Assembly: GCF_900128485.1 (NCBI RefSeq)
Contig: NZ_LT635859.1
Coordinates: 328,872-391,240 of the forward strand
Direction: 5' to 3'
Length of the DNA: 62,369 bases
From: Duodenibacillus massiliensis
GTDB taxonomy: Bacteria > Pseudomonadota > Gammaproteobacteria > Burkholderiales > Burkholderiaceae_F
The first letter of the stretch is position 1; each line of letters opens with the position of its first letter. Made by a program: the position numbers and the translations under genes. The notes below the pieces were generated by a model, which had not been told where the DNA came from, did no database searches, and saw nothing but the letters and a program-made list of their open reading frames with translations. Shown here in pieces: positions 39,907 through 49,813 of the stretch.

Positions 39907-41586
39907 TTACTGCTCTTGGAGTTTCCTCAGATCCGGATCCGTCATAAGCGAAACACGTCCCCCAAGCAAAGTGAGCTCCTCTGCGGTTCTTGCATACTTC
40001 ATTGAAGAAATGTCATTGGCCTGATCGTAAAAAGAAGATTTCGTCAGTCCCAAAATGCCGCATACCGTGTCAAACATCATGTCGTTTGTGAAAGGCTTTC
40101 CGGCATTTTGTCTGAGATTTGCTTCAATTTCGGGATGCGCACGGTTGAAATCCCGGGAAAACAAAAACCACACAGGTATCTGAGCCATGGACCAGGTGAA
40201 ATGATCCTCATTGTGACCGTAGCTGACAAGTTCCCCATGGTCACTCATCAAAAAAAGCCCCTGAAAATCCGAGCGCTTCCGCACGATTTGGCTGATTTCT
40301 CCGACAACGTGATCCGTATAACGCATGGCATTATCGTAGGCGCCGTCCCGTCCTGAATCATCCCAGTGCCGAAACTCGGCCGGATACCTGTTTTTATAAT
40401 CAACGTGGCACCCCATCAAGTGGATAATCACAAGCGTTTTTCCGGTATCAGCCAGCGGAATTCTTTTAAGATAGGGCAACAAGTCCCCGTCGGGAGAAAG
40501 TTTGTCGGAAGCCGCACCGTTTTCTCGGAGCCAAATCTGCTTTTGCGCGTCAGAAGCAATAACACTGGTCGGCGTGTCATAAAAACCGAACCGGCTTTGG
40601 TTGGAAATCCACCAGACATCAAAACCCGCCGCCTGCGCCATCTGCACGATGGACGGACTCAGAGCCAAAGAGGAATTTCTGAACTGGTTCTTCGCTGTCA
40701 ATGCCTCACTCAATGCCGGGACGGTATTGACGCGGCAGGAATACGCATTTCGAAGCAGCAAAACATCTCCGCTCCTGACAGCGTTATCCAACCATGGCGT
40801 TGTATTCTTTTCATAGCCGTATGCTGACATGCGTGTACGGGTCATGGATTCACCCACAACAAACACATACAGTCCGCTACGGGGCTCATGCCCGAGACTT
40901 TGCAGCCGTTCATTCAGAACTTGACGCTCTTTTGCCTTGGCACTGTATGACACATACTCATCAAACACCTGTCCGGCATCGAAAAATGCACTCAGTCCCG
41001 TATTAAAAATAGTTTTTGAGGTCGCAAATAACGCAAGGACAAGCAGCACTGCCAATGCAATCCTGGTCCCCAATCTCGGCGTCTGAGCAAACGGCGGGCG
41101 AAAAACCACCCTCAGAAGCAGTGCAAACAGAAAAAGCGAAAGAGCGGCCAAAACAGCAAACTTTCCCTTAAACGACAAAAATTCAACGCTCTCGGAAAAG
41201 TTGGTCTGCAACACGGCCAGTACAGCTGATGCTGAAAGAAGGGCTCCTTCCGTCACCCAGTAGAAAAGAACAGATAAAGGCAACAGCAGGGCAATTGCCC
41301 AAAGAACAACTGTGAGCCCCCTTGCGGCAATCCGCAGTACCTTACTGCGCAGAAAGCAACTGGATGCCGAAAGAACCACCAACGCGACCGAGACGGACGC
41401 CGCCCAGGAGGTCCCCTCTGCGATGGCCCGGTAGTAAGGCTTGATTTCCCCGTGAAAGGCAGGTGCAAACAGCCCCACCAAGACGGCAGGAATCAGCAAC
41501 ACAGCCCACAGGATCAGGGCAACCAGTAAATCAACCTTATCCTTTCGGAACACCAGCACAAACGCAGCAAGCAGACCGGCCGTCAT
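39907..41586 (-). CDS. Phosphoethanolamine transferase, EptA/OpgE-like
   Basis: Inner-membrane enzyme that adds phosphoethanolamine to lipid A, core sugar or glycan. 559 residues: five membrane segments in the first 190, then a periplasmic alkaline-phosphatase-fold domain with GES (245-247, metal ligand Glu), a likely nucleophile Thr288 in CRVNTVPALSE, and the metal site MSDHGE near the C-terminus. The frame is open for 21 codons upstream of 41586 without an ATG (WRWALGQPGHTL), so translation may start further up or the N-terminus may be slightly damaged. A 10-base G tract (C on this strand) lies about 120 bases upstream. It is probably the terminal step of a surface modification with the neighbouring sugar genes. 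Confidence 0.9.
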   Translation of the reverse strand: MTAGLLAAFVLVFRKDKVDLLVALILWAVLLIPAVLVGLFAPAFHGEIKPYYRAIAEGTSWAASVSVALVVLSASSCFLRSKVLRIAARGLTVVLWAIALLLPLSVLFYWVTEGALLSASAVLAVLQTNFSESVEFLSFKGKFAVLAALSLFLFALLLRVVFRPPFAQTPRLGTRIALAVLLVLALFATSKTIFNTGLSAFFDAGQVFDEYVSYSAKAKERQVLNERLQSLGHEPRSGLYVFVVGESMTRTRMSAYGYEKNTTPWLDNAVRSGDVLLLRNAYSCRVNTVPALSEALTAKNQFRNSSLALSPSIVQMAQAAGFDVWWISNQSRFGFYDTPTSVIASDAQKQIWLRENGAASDKLSPDGDLLPYLKRIPLADTGKTLVIIHLMGCHVDYKNRYPAEFRHWDDSGRDGAYDNAMRYTDHVVGEISQIVRKRSDFQGLFLMSDHGELVSYGHNEDHFTWSMAQIPVWFLFSRDFNRAHPEIEANLRQNAGKPFTNDMMFDTVCGILGLTKSSFYDQANDISSMKYARTAEELTLLGGRVSLMTDPDLRKLQEQ

Positions 41587-41704
41587 GAGCGTATGCCCCG
41601 GCTGCCCCAGAGCCCAGCGCCAGCAGAAGAAAACTGATGAAGGGTTTTACGAAATGAGCAACTGAAACAACTGACCGAAAACGGGAAAATCCAAGGCCGG
41701 AGGA

Positions 41705-41714
41705 GGGGGGGGGG
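41705..41714. repeat. Homopolymeric tract of ten G (C on the minus strand)
   Basis: Ten consecutive G on the plus strand, in the leader of the phosphoethanolamine transferase gene and 118 bases from its ATG. Such tracts are prone to slippage. The rest of the 350-base stretch 41587-41938 is AT-rich and holds a small inverted repeat at 41809-41827. Confidence 0.9.
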
Positions 41715-41808
41715 ACGTCGATATGATGCACAGAACACAAACTCAAAAATTCTCAGGTTTCGCTATTTTATAAAAATATAACAATTGCTTACATTGGGAT
41801 TTCCGCTA

Positions 41809-41827
41809 GATATCGAAAAACGATATC
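41809..41827. promoter_or_regulatory. Inverted repeat in the AT-rich divergent spacer
   Basis: GATATCG and CGATATC separated by AAAAA, 7-bp perfect arms. It lies between the transferase gene (minus) and dedA (plus), near an AT-rich block TTTATAAAAATATAAC. Possible binding site; the binder is unknown. Confidence 0.4.
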
Positions 41828-41938
41828 AGCTGATCGTGTAACACTTCTTCTCAGTTCAGACCAACGGCCGATATCACTGCTCCATGCTGTACCGCTATGA
41901 TTACGGGCATTCGATTAAACAAACGCCCTGTCTGCGCA

Positions 41939-42616
41939 ATGGATTTCCTCTCCCTCGTTACCGAGCTTTTCACCAACGCCGATCATTTTCTTGTGACGCT
42001 CGCCACCGAATACGGCTGGCTTGTTTATGCCGCCATGTTCCTCATTTTCTTTCTGGAAACCGGCATTGTGGTGATGGCGTTTCTGCCGGGGGATTCACTG
42101 CTTTTTGTGGCGGGAACCGTTGCGGCTGCAGGCACCATGAGCCCCTGGGGGCTGATGCTTGCGGTCATTCTCGGAGCGTGCCTCGGCAATACGCTCGGCT
42201 TTCACACCGGGCGCTGGCTCGGTAACCGCATCTACGACGGGTCAATTCGCTGGATTGATGCGAAGAAACTCCAGAAAACGCAGGTTTTCTACGAAAAGCA
42301 CGGCGGCAAAACGATTATTCTCGCGCGTTTCGTGCCGATCGTGCGTGCCTTTGCGCCGCTTGTGGCCGGTGCCGCCAAGATGAGCATGGGTCGGTTTGAA
42401 CTTTATTCGGGCTTGGGGGCCGTCATCTGGGCCGTGGGTCTGATCGGTTTGGGTTACCTCTTCGGCAACATCCCGATTGTGAAGAACAACCTTTCGATGA
42501 TTCTGCTTCTGGGCGTAATTTCCGCGGCTTCAGGGCCCGTGATCGTGGCCCTGGCCTGGAAGTATCTGCATACGCTAAAGATCTTTCAGCAGAAAAAAGA
42601 CGCATCAGAGCACTGA
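41939..42616 (+). CDS. DedA-family membrane protein
   Basis: A 225-residue inner-membrane protein of the DedA/undecaprenyl-phosphate flippase superfamily. The motif FLETGIVVMAFLPGDSLLFV and, after it, ILARFVPIVRAFAPLVAGAA are diagnostic. About five hydrophobic segments. I start at the ATG 41939 (MDFLSLVTELF, matching the family); an upstream ATG at 41897 is in frame. The last 12 bases overlap the end of the convergent glf gene. Confidence 0.92.
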   Translation: MDFLSLVTELFTNADHFLVTLATEYGWLVYAAMFLIFFLETGIVVMAFLPGDSLLFVAGTVAAAGTMSPWGLMLAVILGACLGNTLGFHTGRWLGNRIYDGSIRWIDAKKLQKTQVFYEKHGGKTIILARFVPIVRAFAPLVAGAAKMSMGRFELYSGLGAVIWAVGLIGLGYLFGNIPIVKNNLSMILLLGVISAASGPVIVALAWKYLHTLKIFQQKKDASEH

Positions 42617-43708
42617 TTGAGCAAGACTCAGAGCTGACTCAATCGCCTTATCCATATCGTAGTAGCGGTACTGTCCCATGCGTCCGCCGAAAAGCACCTT
42701 GGACTGCTCTGCGGCTTTTGCCTGATACTTCTGATAAAGCGCCGAATTACGTGCATCGTTGACTGGATAGTAAGGCTCTGCGCCCGGTGTCCAGGTCATC
42801 GGATATTCACGAGTGATAATGGTCTCTGGTTGCGTACCGTGCACAAAATGCTTGTGCTCAATGATGCGCGTGTAAGGTGTTTCACGGTCTGTGAAGTTCA
42901 TCACCGCGACGCCCTGATAATTATCCGTTGCCAGCAACTCATCCTCAAAGCGCAGACTACGGTACTCCAGATGGCCGAGCTCGTAGTCAAAAAATGCATC
43001 AATCGGCCCGGTGAAAAGCACTCGCTCGGCCGAAGCATTGAGCACCTCCCGATCTTTCAGGTAATCAATGCCCAGTTCAACCTCAATCCCTTCGAGCATT
43101 CTCTCCACGAGCTTTGTGTAGCCCTCAACCGGAATTCCCTGGTAAGCATCGTTAAAGTAGTTGTTGTCAAAGGTCATCCGCACCGGAAGACGCCGGATGA
43201 TGGAAGCAGGCAGCTCCGTGCATTCACGCCCCCACTGCTTCTCGGTATACCCCTTGATGAGTTTACGGTAGATGTCCGGCCCCACCAGACTCACGGCCTG
43301 TTCTTCAAGATTGCGGGGCGTTGTGATCGTTTTACCGGCTTCAGCCTTTTGATCTTCAATCTTTCGGCGGGCCTCCTGCGGTGTTTTCACACCCCACATT
43401 TGGTAGAACGTGTTCATGTTAAAAGGCAGGTTAAAGAGCTCACCCTTAAAGTTGGCCACCGGAGAATTGACGAAATTATTAAAGGCTCCGAACGCATTGA
43501 TGTAATCCCACACGGCTTTGTTACTGGTGTGGAAAATATGAGCGCCGTACCTGTGAACCATGATGCCGTGCTGCTCTTCGGTGTAAATGTTCCCGGCTAG
43601 GTGATTGCGGACATCGATCACTTTGACCTTTTTTCCGGCAGCACGTTTGGCTTCATGTGCAAACACAGCTCCGAAAAGGCCGGCTCCGACAACAAGAAAA
43701 TCGTACAT
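42605..43708 (-). CDS. glf: UDP-galactopyranose mutase
   Basis: A flavoenzyme that converts UDP-galactopyranose to UDP-galactofuranose for surface glycans. 367 residues: FAD motif FLVVGAGLFGAVFA at 4-17, HIFHTS, the conserved GYTEKQWGREC, and a C-terminus with LFGGRMGQYRYYDMD. The ATG at 43708 starts the Rossmann fold. The product supplies Galf to glycosyltransferases such as the one next to it. Confidence 0.97.
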   Translation of the reverse strand: MYDFLVVGAGLFGAVFAHEAKRAAGKKVKVIDVRNHLAGNIYTEEQHGIMVHRYGAHIFHTSNKAVWDYINAFGAFNNFVNSPVANFKGELFNLPFNMNTFYQMWGVKTPQEARRKIEDQKAEAGKTITTPRNLEEQAVSLVGPDIYRKLIKGYTEKQWGRECTELPASIIRRLPVRMTFDNNYFNDAYQGIPVEGYTKLVERMLEGIEVELGIDYLKDREVLNASAERVLFTGPIDAFFDYELGHLEYRSLRFEDELLATDNYQGVAVMNFTDRETPYTRIIEHKHFVHGTQPETIITREYPMTWTPGAEPYYPVNDARNSALYQKYQAKAAEQSKVLFGGRMGQYRYYDMDKAIESALSLAQSVL

Positions 43709-43731
43709 ACGATGTGTCCTCTGCAAAAATC

Positions 43732-44724
43732 TCAGTTCTGGTTTTTCTGTTTAAATTTGCGTGTGAAATACCAGCGCGCTAAAGCCGGACAATAAAGCAG
43801 CAGCAACGCGTAAAGTTTTTTGGAACCCCGCAGGACGCTCACCAAACTCACTTCTTTGTTCCATGTCAGCCAATCCGTGCGCCAGCGCTCGAAAAACCGC
43901 ATGGCAGCATCATGGCTTAAACGCGCAAAATTCCAACGGTAACCATAAAACGAAACCCGCGGAATGAGTGTTTTGAGGGTAATCCAGTCATCTCTTTCTC
44001 TGCAGAAGCGGATGATCTCGGCCCATTCGTCCGCGACGCAGGAAATCTTCTTATCCGACTTAACGGAATTATTGGCATGCTGTCTGTAATGCAGGAATAA
44101 GTCCGGCAGAAGCATGAAACGCCGGCAGCAGACAAATGTCTTGAATGCAAATCCCGTATCCTGAAAACTTGCTCCGGGCGTAGGCAAAAACGCAATACCG
44201 TTTTCGATCAGCATGGAACGACGGTAAATTGAAGTCCAAATTGCGGGCGGAGCAAAAATAACCTCGGTCTCGCGAAGAGGCGTGAACACAGTATTGAAAG
44301 GAACCTTGCGGATTTCACAAGGTGTGTCAACGCCGTCCTTGTAAGACCAATATTGAGACCGGCAGATATCGAGGTCATTGGCCTTGGCTGCGCTGTAGAG
44401 CTTTTCAAACATCCCGGGTTCAACAAAGTCATCCGACTCCACAATGCCGATGTACTCACCGCGAGCCATTTCCAGGCCCTTATTCATGGAGTCACCATAC
44501 CCGGAATTCTTTTTATCAAGCACACGGATACGGCTGTCGCGCGCGGCAAACTCCTGAATGATGTCAAGCGTATTGTCAGTTGAACCGTCGTTAATACAGA
44601 TAATTTCAATCTCTTTGAGTGTCTGGCCGACAATACTTTCTAAACACTCCCGGACAAAGACCGAAACGTTGCAGCACGGCACCAAAACCGACACCTTGAC
44701 GGTGTCTGCTCTTTTTTCAGACAT
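43732..44724 (-). CDS. Family 2 glycosyltransferase
   Basis: A 330-residue cytoplasmic GT-A enzyme: SVLVPCCNVSVFVRECLESI at the N-terminus, IICINDGSTDNT, KNSGYGDSMNKGLEMARGEY and the metal-binding DDF of VESDDFVEPG. The C-terminus (KLYALLLLYCPALARWYFTR) is basic and amphipathic, probably membrane-associated. AGGAATGT lies before the ATG at 44724. It is 23 bases upstream of glf in the same direction; the two probably form a short glycan operon, perhaps adding galactofuranose. The acceptor is unknown. Confidence 0.92.
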   Translation of the reverse strand: MSEKRADTVKVSVLVPCCNVSVFVRECLESIVGQTLKEIEIICINDGSTDNTLDIIQEFAARDSRIRVLDKKNSGYGDSMNKGLEMARGEYIGIVESDDFVEPGMFEKLYSAAKANDLDICRSQYWSYKDGVDTPCEIRKVPFNTVFTPLRETEVIFAPPAIWTSIYRRSMLIENGIAFLPTPGASFQDTGFAFKTFVCCRRFMLLPDLFLHYRQHANNSVKSDKKISCVADEWAEIIRFCRERDDWITLKTLIPRVSFYGYRWNFARLSHDAAMRFFERWRTDWLTWNKEVSLVSVLRGSKKLYALLLLYCPALARWYFTRKFKQKNQN

Positions 44725-44755
44725 ACATTCCTCGGGACTTAAGGTTTCAGGCACA

Positions 44756-45553
44756 TTATCCCAAAAGCATCGCGTCTCCGACAGCCACGTCCTTACCGGC
44801 CCGCTTCTCAAAGAGATCCAAAAGATCAGGCACGGCGAGCGTCTTTTTCACATCCCCCGGAATATCTTCCACCACGCGCCCGGCATGCATCATGATGAGG
44901 CGATTTCCAAAGCGCAGTGCGTCACGCATATTGTGCGTGATCATGAGGGTGGTGAGGTTGTGCTGACGGACGATGCGGTCAGTGAGCTGCAGCACTTTTT
45001 CCGCAGTCTTGGGGTCAAGCGCGGCGGTGTGTTCGTCAAGCAGTAAAAGTTCGGGGCGCACAAGCGTAGCCATCAGAAGCGTCACCGCCTGACGCTGGCC
45101 GCCCGAAAGCAACCCCACGTGCGCGGTCATCCGGTCCTCAAGCCCCAGGTCGAGTTCTCTCAACATCGCCTTAAAGCGCTCGGTCTGTTCGCCCTGAGAG
45201 CTCCAGCGCAGCCCCGGGCGCTTGCCTCGGCGCGCGGCCATCGCGAGGTTTTCCTCAATCATCATGCCCGCGGCCGTTCCCTTCATCGGATCCTGAAAAA
45301 CGCGGCCGATAAAGCGGGCCCGCTGGTATTCCGGCATCTTCGTAACGTCGGTGCCGCTGATTTCAATGCGGCCCGTGTCAATCGGAAAGACGCCTGCCAC
45401 AGCGTTTAAAAGCGTTGACTTACCGGCGCCGTTGGAACCGATCACGGTCACAAAGTCGCCGTCTTTGAGCGTCAGATCCACGCCCTGCAGGGCCTTTTTC
45501 TCGTTGACGCTGCCCGGGAAAAATGTTTTATGAACGTCTTTAACGATGAGCAT
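44756..45553 (-). CDS. ABC transporter ATP-binding protein (TrpZ-like)
   Basis: 265 residues with Walker A GSNGAGKSTLLN at about 38-49, signature LLSGGQRQAV, Walker B LLLDEHTAAL and the switch His (MITHN). It is the third gene of a binding-protein/permease/ATPase set (order on the minus strand 47508 to 44756), with 19 bases between it and the permease gene. The set belongs to the TrpXYZ/PF04392 type rather than to the nucleoside BMP type. Confidence 0.93.
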   Translation of the reverse strand: MLIVKDVHKTFFPGSVNEKKALQGVDLTLKDGDFVTVIGSNGAGKSTLLNAVAGVFPIDTGRIEISGTDVTKMPEYQRARFIGRVFQDPMKGTAAGMMIEENLAMAARRGKRPGLRWSSQGEQTERFKAMLRELDLGLEDRMTAHVGLLSGGQRQAVTLLMATLVRPELLLLDEHTAALDPKTAEKVLQLTDRIVRQHNLTTLMITHNMRDALRFGNRLIMMHAGRVVEDIPGDVKKTLAVPDLLDLFEKRAGKDVAVGDAMLLG

Positions 45554-45572
45554 TTTCTTTTTTTCCCGGAAG

Positions 45573-46454
45573 TTACTTCACGATGCGGCGCAGTTTCAGT
45601 TTGCCTTTTAACATCGGCATGGAAAGCGCAACGGCCACCAGTACGGCGGTAAAGAGCTTGAGGTCGTTCGGGGGCATCCCGAGCTGCAGCACCACGGCAA
45701 TCACAAGGCGGTAGACGATCGAGCCGAGAATCACGGCAATGAGGCAGTTTTTAAAGCTTCGGGTGCCGAAGAGCACCTCACCGATAATGACGGAAGCAAG
45801 CCCGATCACAATCGTGCCGGTTCCCATACCGACGTCGGCAAAACCGTTGGACTGCGCAACAAGCGCGCCTGAAAGCGCCACGAGAAGGTTGCTGATCAAA
45901 AGCCCCAGGATCACCATGGTGTCGGTGTTAATCCCCTGCGCCCGGGCCATCTGGGGATTAAAGCCCGTTGCGCGGATGCTTGTGCCCAATTCCGTACCAA
46001 AGAACCAGTAGATGGCGCAGCCCACCAGAATGACGGCAACAAGGCCCACAATGAAAGTGGCCTGAGCGTCCGTGAGCCCCCAGTCCCTCACGAAACTAAA
46101 GACCGTGTCAACGCGAAGAAGCGAGACGTTGGCTTTCCCCATCACATGCAGATTAATCGAGTAAAGCCCGATCATCGTGAGGATACCGGCCAAGAGAGCC
46201 GGGATCTTGAGTTTGGTGGTTAAAAGCGCCGTAATGACGCCCGCAAGGGCCCCTGCGACCGCCGCGAAGATAAAGGCGGTGCCTATGCCGTAGCCTGAAG
46301 CGAGCACGGTGGACGCTACCGCTGCTCCCAGCGGAAACGTGCCTTCAACCGAAAGGTCGGCAATATCGAGCACCCGAAACGTGATGTAGACACCCAGGGC
46401 CATCAGGGCCCACAAAAGCCCCTGCGCTACGGTCGGAATCAGTAAGTCAAGCAT
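45573..46454 (-). CDS. ABC transporter permease (TrpY-like)
   Basis: A 293-residue membrane protein with about eight hydrophobic segments and a branched-chain-type permease core (ISNLLVALSGALVAQSNGF; IVIGLASVIIGEVLFG). It begins MLDLLIPTVAQGLLWALMAL. It pairs with the downstream ATPase and the upstream lipoprotein. Confidence 0.93.
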   Translation of the reverse strand: MLDLLIPTVAQGLLWALMALGVYITFRVLDIADLSVEGTFPLGAAVASTVLASGYGIGTAFIFAAVAGALAGVITALLTTKLKIPALLAGILTMIGLYSINLHVMGKANVSLLRVDTVFSFVRDWGLTDAQATFIVGLVAVILVGCAIYWFFGTELGTSIRATGFNPQMARAQGINTDTMVILGLLISNLLVALSGALVAQSNGFADVGMGTGTIVIGLASVIIGEVLFGTRSFKNCLIAVILGSIVYRLVIAVVLQLGMPPNDLKLFTAVLVAVALSMPMLKGKLKLRRIVK

Positions 46455-46524
46455 CGCTTTAGCTTCACTTCAAAAAGAAAGAGTCCCGCTTCCCGCACGC
46501 CGGAAAACGGGACGGAGTCAATAA

Positions 46525-47508
46525 TTATTGAACGGTTTTGGCGGTCTTTGCGATCGCTTCAGGAATGGTGATGCCGAGTTCCTTCGCGACCGTCGGGTTT
46601 ACCACAGCCGTAAATTCCGTCTGGTACTGAATCGGCATGGTTTCGGGCTTGCCCTTCCCTTCCAGAATATCGGCGCCCATGTTGCCTGCGAGTTTTCCGA
46701 TCGTGTAGTAGTCAATACCGACCGTGGCAAGCGCGCCGTTTTTAAGAAGCGCGGCTTCCCCCGGAATCACGGGGATCTTGGCTTCCTTGGTGATGCGGTA
46801 GAGCGTCGGCATCGCTGAGGCCATCACGTTATCAGTGGGCAGATAAATCGCCTGCACCTTACCCACAAGGCTTTGCGCGGTCTGCTGCACGTCGTTTACG
46901 CTGGAAACCGTGGCTTCCACGAGTTCAATGCCCTTCTTTGCGAGTTCTTTTTTCGCAAGTTCCACCTGAAACTGCGAATTGATTTCCGAGCTGTTGTAGA
47001 TCGTGCCGACGGTCTTCGCGCCCGGCACAAGCTGCGTGAGAAGTTCAATCTGCGCCGCAATCGGGTTCATGTCGGAGGACCCCGTCACGTTCGTGCCGGG
47101 CTTGGCGTTGTCTTTGACGAGCTTTGCAACCGCAAAGTCCGTCACCGCCGTTGCCACAATCGGAATCGTTGTGGTGGCGTTGGCGGCGGTCTGAGCCGCA
47201 GGCGTTGCAATCGCGAAAATCAGGGGGTAGTTGTGCGAAACGAAGCGCTGGGCGATGTTTCTAAGGTTCGACTGATCAGCCTGCGCGTTTTGCTGGTCGA
47301 TTGCAAGCTTGATGCCGCGCGCCTTTAGGGCGTCGACAATGCCGCGGTTGGCGTCATCCAGTGCCGAATGCTCCACAAGCTGCACGATGCCGATCGTCTG
47401 TTCGGCGGGTTTTGCCACCTCCTGCGTCTTTTTATCCCCGCAGCCGGAAAGAACCGCCGCTGCGGCAGCCACCAGAACCGCCGCTTTCTGCCAGCGCTTG
47501 AAATGCAT
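46525..47508 (-). CDS. ABC transporter substrate-binding lipoprotein (TrpX-like, PF04392)
   Basis: 327 residues with a lipobox VLSGC (Cys about 23), so anchored in the inner membrane. The ABC_sub_bind fold starts EQTIGIVQLVEHSALDDANR and ends ELGITIPEAIAKTA. Family members bind tryptophan or other amino acids and small organic ligands; the ligand here is not fixed by sequence. GAGGGAG precedes the ATG at 47508. It leads the three-gene operon. Confidence 0.93.
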   Translation of the reverse strand: MHFKRWQKAAVLVAAAAAVLSGCGDKKTQEVAKPAEQTIGIVQLVEHSALDDANRGIVDALKARGIKLAIDQQNAQADQSNLRNIAQRFVSHNYPLIFAIATPAAQTAANATTTIPIVATAVTDFAVAKLVKDNAKPGTNVTGSSDMNPIAAQIELLTQLVPGAKTVGTIYNSSEINSQFQVELAKKELAKKGIELVEATVSSVNDVQQTAQSLVGKVQAIYLPTDNVMASAMPTLYRITKEAKIPVIPGEAALLKNGALATVGIDYYTIGKLAGNMGADILEGKGKPETMPIQYQTEFTAVVNPTVAKELGITIPEAIAKTAKTVQ

Positions 47509-47596
47509 GTGTTTCTCCCTCAGAAATTGTTGCAGCGGTTCTCTTGCCCCGCACAAAGGGGCTGAAAGCCCCTGATTTTCTCATTATGCCCAAATC

Positions 47597-47731
47597 TTGG
47601 AAAAAGATGGGGAGCATAAGAAGCCCGGCAGGCCGAGAAAGCAGAAGTTGGAGTTTGTGGGACCGAAACGCCCGCGCGGGCGTCCCCGTAAAGTTACACC
47701 GGCCGCCAGCTCTGCTGCGACGCCTGCCTAA
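47597..47731 (+). CDS. Possible small AT-hook protein (cryptic or frameshifted)
   Basis: The frame reads LEKDGEHKKPGRPRKQKLEF and on to RPRGRPRKVTP, stop at 47729-47731; two AT-hook cores (PGRPRK and RGRPRK). The only in-frame start is a TTG at 47597 without a ribosome site. One extra A in the A5 run at 47601-47605 would join this frame to the ATG at 47586, giving a 48-residue protein that starts MPKSWKKDGEHKKPGRPRKQ. So it is a real but frameshifted gene, a TTG-started one, or chance in a basic GC-rich stretch. It lies in the 567-base spacer between the trpX-like gene and trxB. Confidence 0.35.
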   Translation: MEKDGEHKKPGRPRKQKLEFVGPKRPRGRPRKVTPAASSAATPA

Positions 47732-47853
47732 GCGGCTATAGTTCCACACGTTGGGAAACTTTTAGTCACGGAAGTTCCTTTATCAAGACAATTATTATTG
47801 ATTTCGTGTTGTTTTTCAATTTTCTCAGGGAGTCAATTTTATCAACCTCCCAC

Positions 47854-47900
47854 GGAAGGCACGTGTCCGTAAAAAGCGAGGCCTCCGACAAGCACCTTCC
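47854..47900. other. Imperfect inverted repeat in the trxB upstream region
   Basis: Arms of 14 bases (47854-47867 and 47887-47900) pair at 11 of 14 positions, including GGAAGG / CCTTCC at the base, around a 19-base middle with AGGCCT. It may form a structured RNA or be a protein-binding site. Confidence 0.3.
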
Positions 47901-47960
47901 TATGATGACGATAAAACCCGAACGTCAGTTGCAACGATCTGTGTGAATTTTCCTTTATTT

Positions 47961-47981
47961 GAAAGGGCCCTTTCGTATAAT
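47961..47981 (+). promoter_or_regulatory. trxB promoter with a 14-bp palindrome directly before the -10
   Basis: -10 TATAAT at 47976-47981 preceded at one base by GAAAGGGCCCTTTC (47961-47974), a perfect palindrome that fills most of the spacer. No consensus -35 is seen. A repressor or activator bound here would control trxB directly. Confidence 0.6.
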
Positions 47982-48028
47982 CACCGCAACACATGGTGAC
48001 TGCAGCCGCTTCAAATTCTCGGTCTTGA

Positions 48029-49030
<1,002 letters not shown>

Positions 49031-49054
49031 TTCATTGAAAATGAAGGTGTACCT

Positions 49055-49813
49055 ATGGGAAATGCATTTGACGCTTTAAAACCGATGGCTGCGGAACTCA
49101 AAGCCCGCCATCGTGAACGAGCTGAAGAAAAACTTCGGCAGGAAAAAGTAGAGCAACGCATTGCCCAGGGTACACTGGATTTTTTAAAGGAAATGAACCG
49201 TACGGGCGTGCGCGCCGCGCAGGGCGTAAAGCTCTCCGCAGCGAGTAAAGACGCCGACATCAGCTTTGCCGCCGCGATGAAAAAAGCGGGAGTTGAGCCG
49301 CTCGGAAATGACAAACGCGCCCAGCACGAAAAGAAAAAGCCCGCTCCGGTGCCGCAGCAGACAATTGCCGACAACAAAGCGGTGCTTGCCGAATCCTTAA
49401 GCGACGAAGCCGATTCGATCGAGTTTCTCGAAAGCGAAGACGGCCTTTCCTTCCGGCGTCCTGAAGTGGGGCCGGATGTGCCGCGCGACCTCAGACGCGG
49501 CCGCTGGTGCGTTGTGGGGCAACTCGACCTTCACGGGATGTTTGTGGAAGAAGCCCGCGAAGCCGTGATTGACTTTATCCGCAAGTCACAGACAAACGAA
49601 CGTCTCTGCGTGCGCATCATCCACGGTAAGGGCAACAGCAACCCGGACCGTCAGTCCATTCTCAAGGAAAAAGTGCGCCGGTGGCTCAAGCAGTTTGACG
49701 CCGTCGTTGCGTTTGCCGAACCCTATGAAAGAGACGGCGGCGCGGGCGCGACCATTGTACGCCTCAAGCCCCTGCCGCACCCGAGCGTACGTAACGCCCG
49801 GCAAAACGGTTAA
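49055..49813 (+). CDS. Smr-domain protein (DNA/RNA endonuclease-like)
   Basis: 252 residues. The N-terminal 130 residues are helical and charged (AELKARHRERAEEKLRQEKV). The C-terminal Smr domain (about 150-245) has LDLHGMFVEEAREAV and IIHGKGNSNPD, the two signature blocks. Smr proteins nick branched DNA or cleave RNA; the role of this short proteobacterial form is not clear. AAGGTG lies before the ATG. It follows trxB by 24 bases, a common Burkholderiales pair, and ends convergently on truA with a few bases of overlap. Confidence 0.9.
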   Translation: MGNAFDALKPMAAELKARHRERAEEKLRQEKVEQRIAQGTLDFLKEMNRTGVRAAQGVKLSAASKDADISFAAAMKKAGVEPLGNDKRAQHEKKKPAPVPQQTIADNKAVLAESLSDEADSIEFLESEDGLSFRRPEVGPDVPRDLRRGRWCVVGQLDLHGMFVEEAREAVIDFIRKSQTNERLCVRIIHGKGNSNPDRQSILKEKVRRWLKQFDAVVAFAEPYERDGGAGATIVRLKPLPHPSVRNARQNG

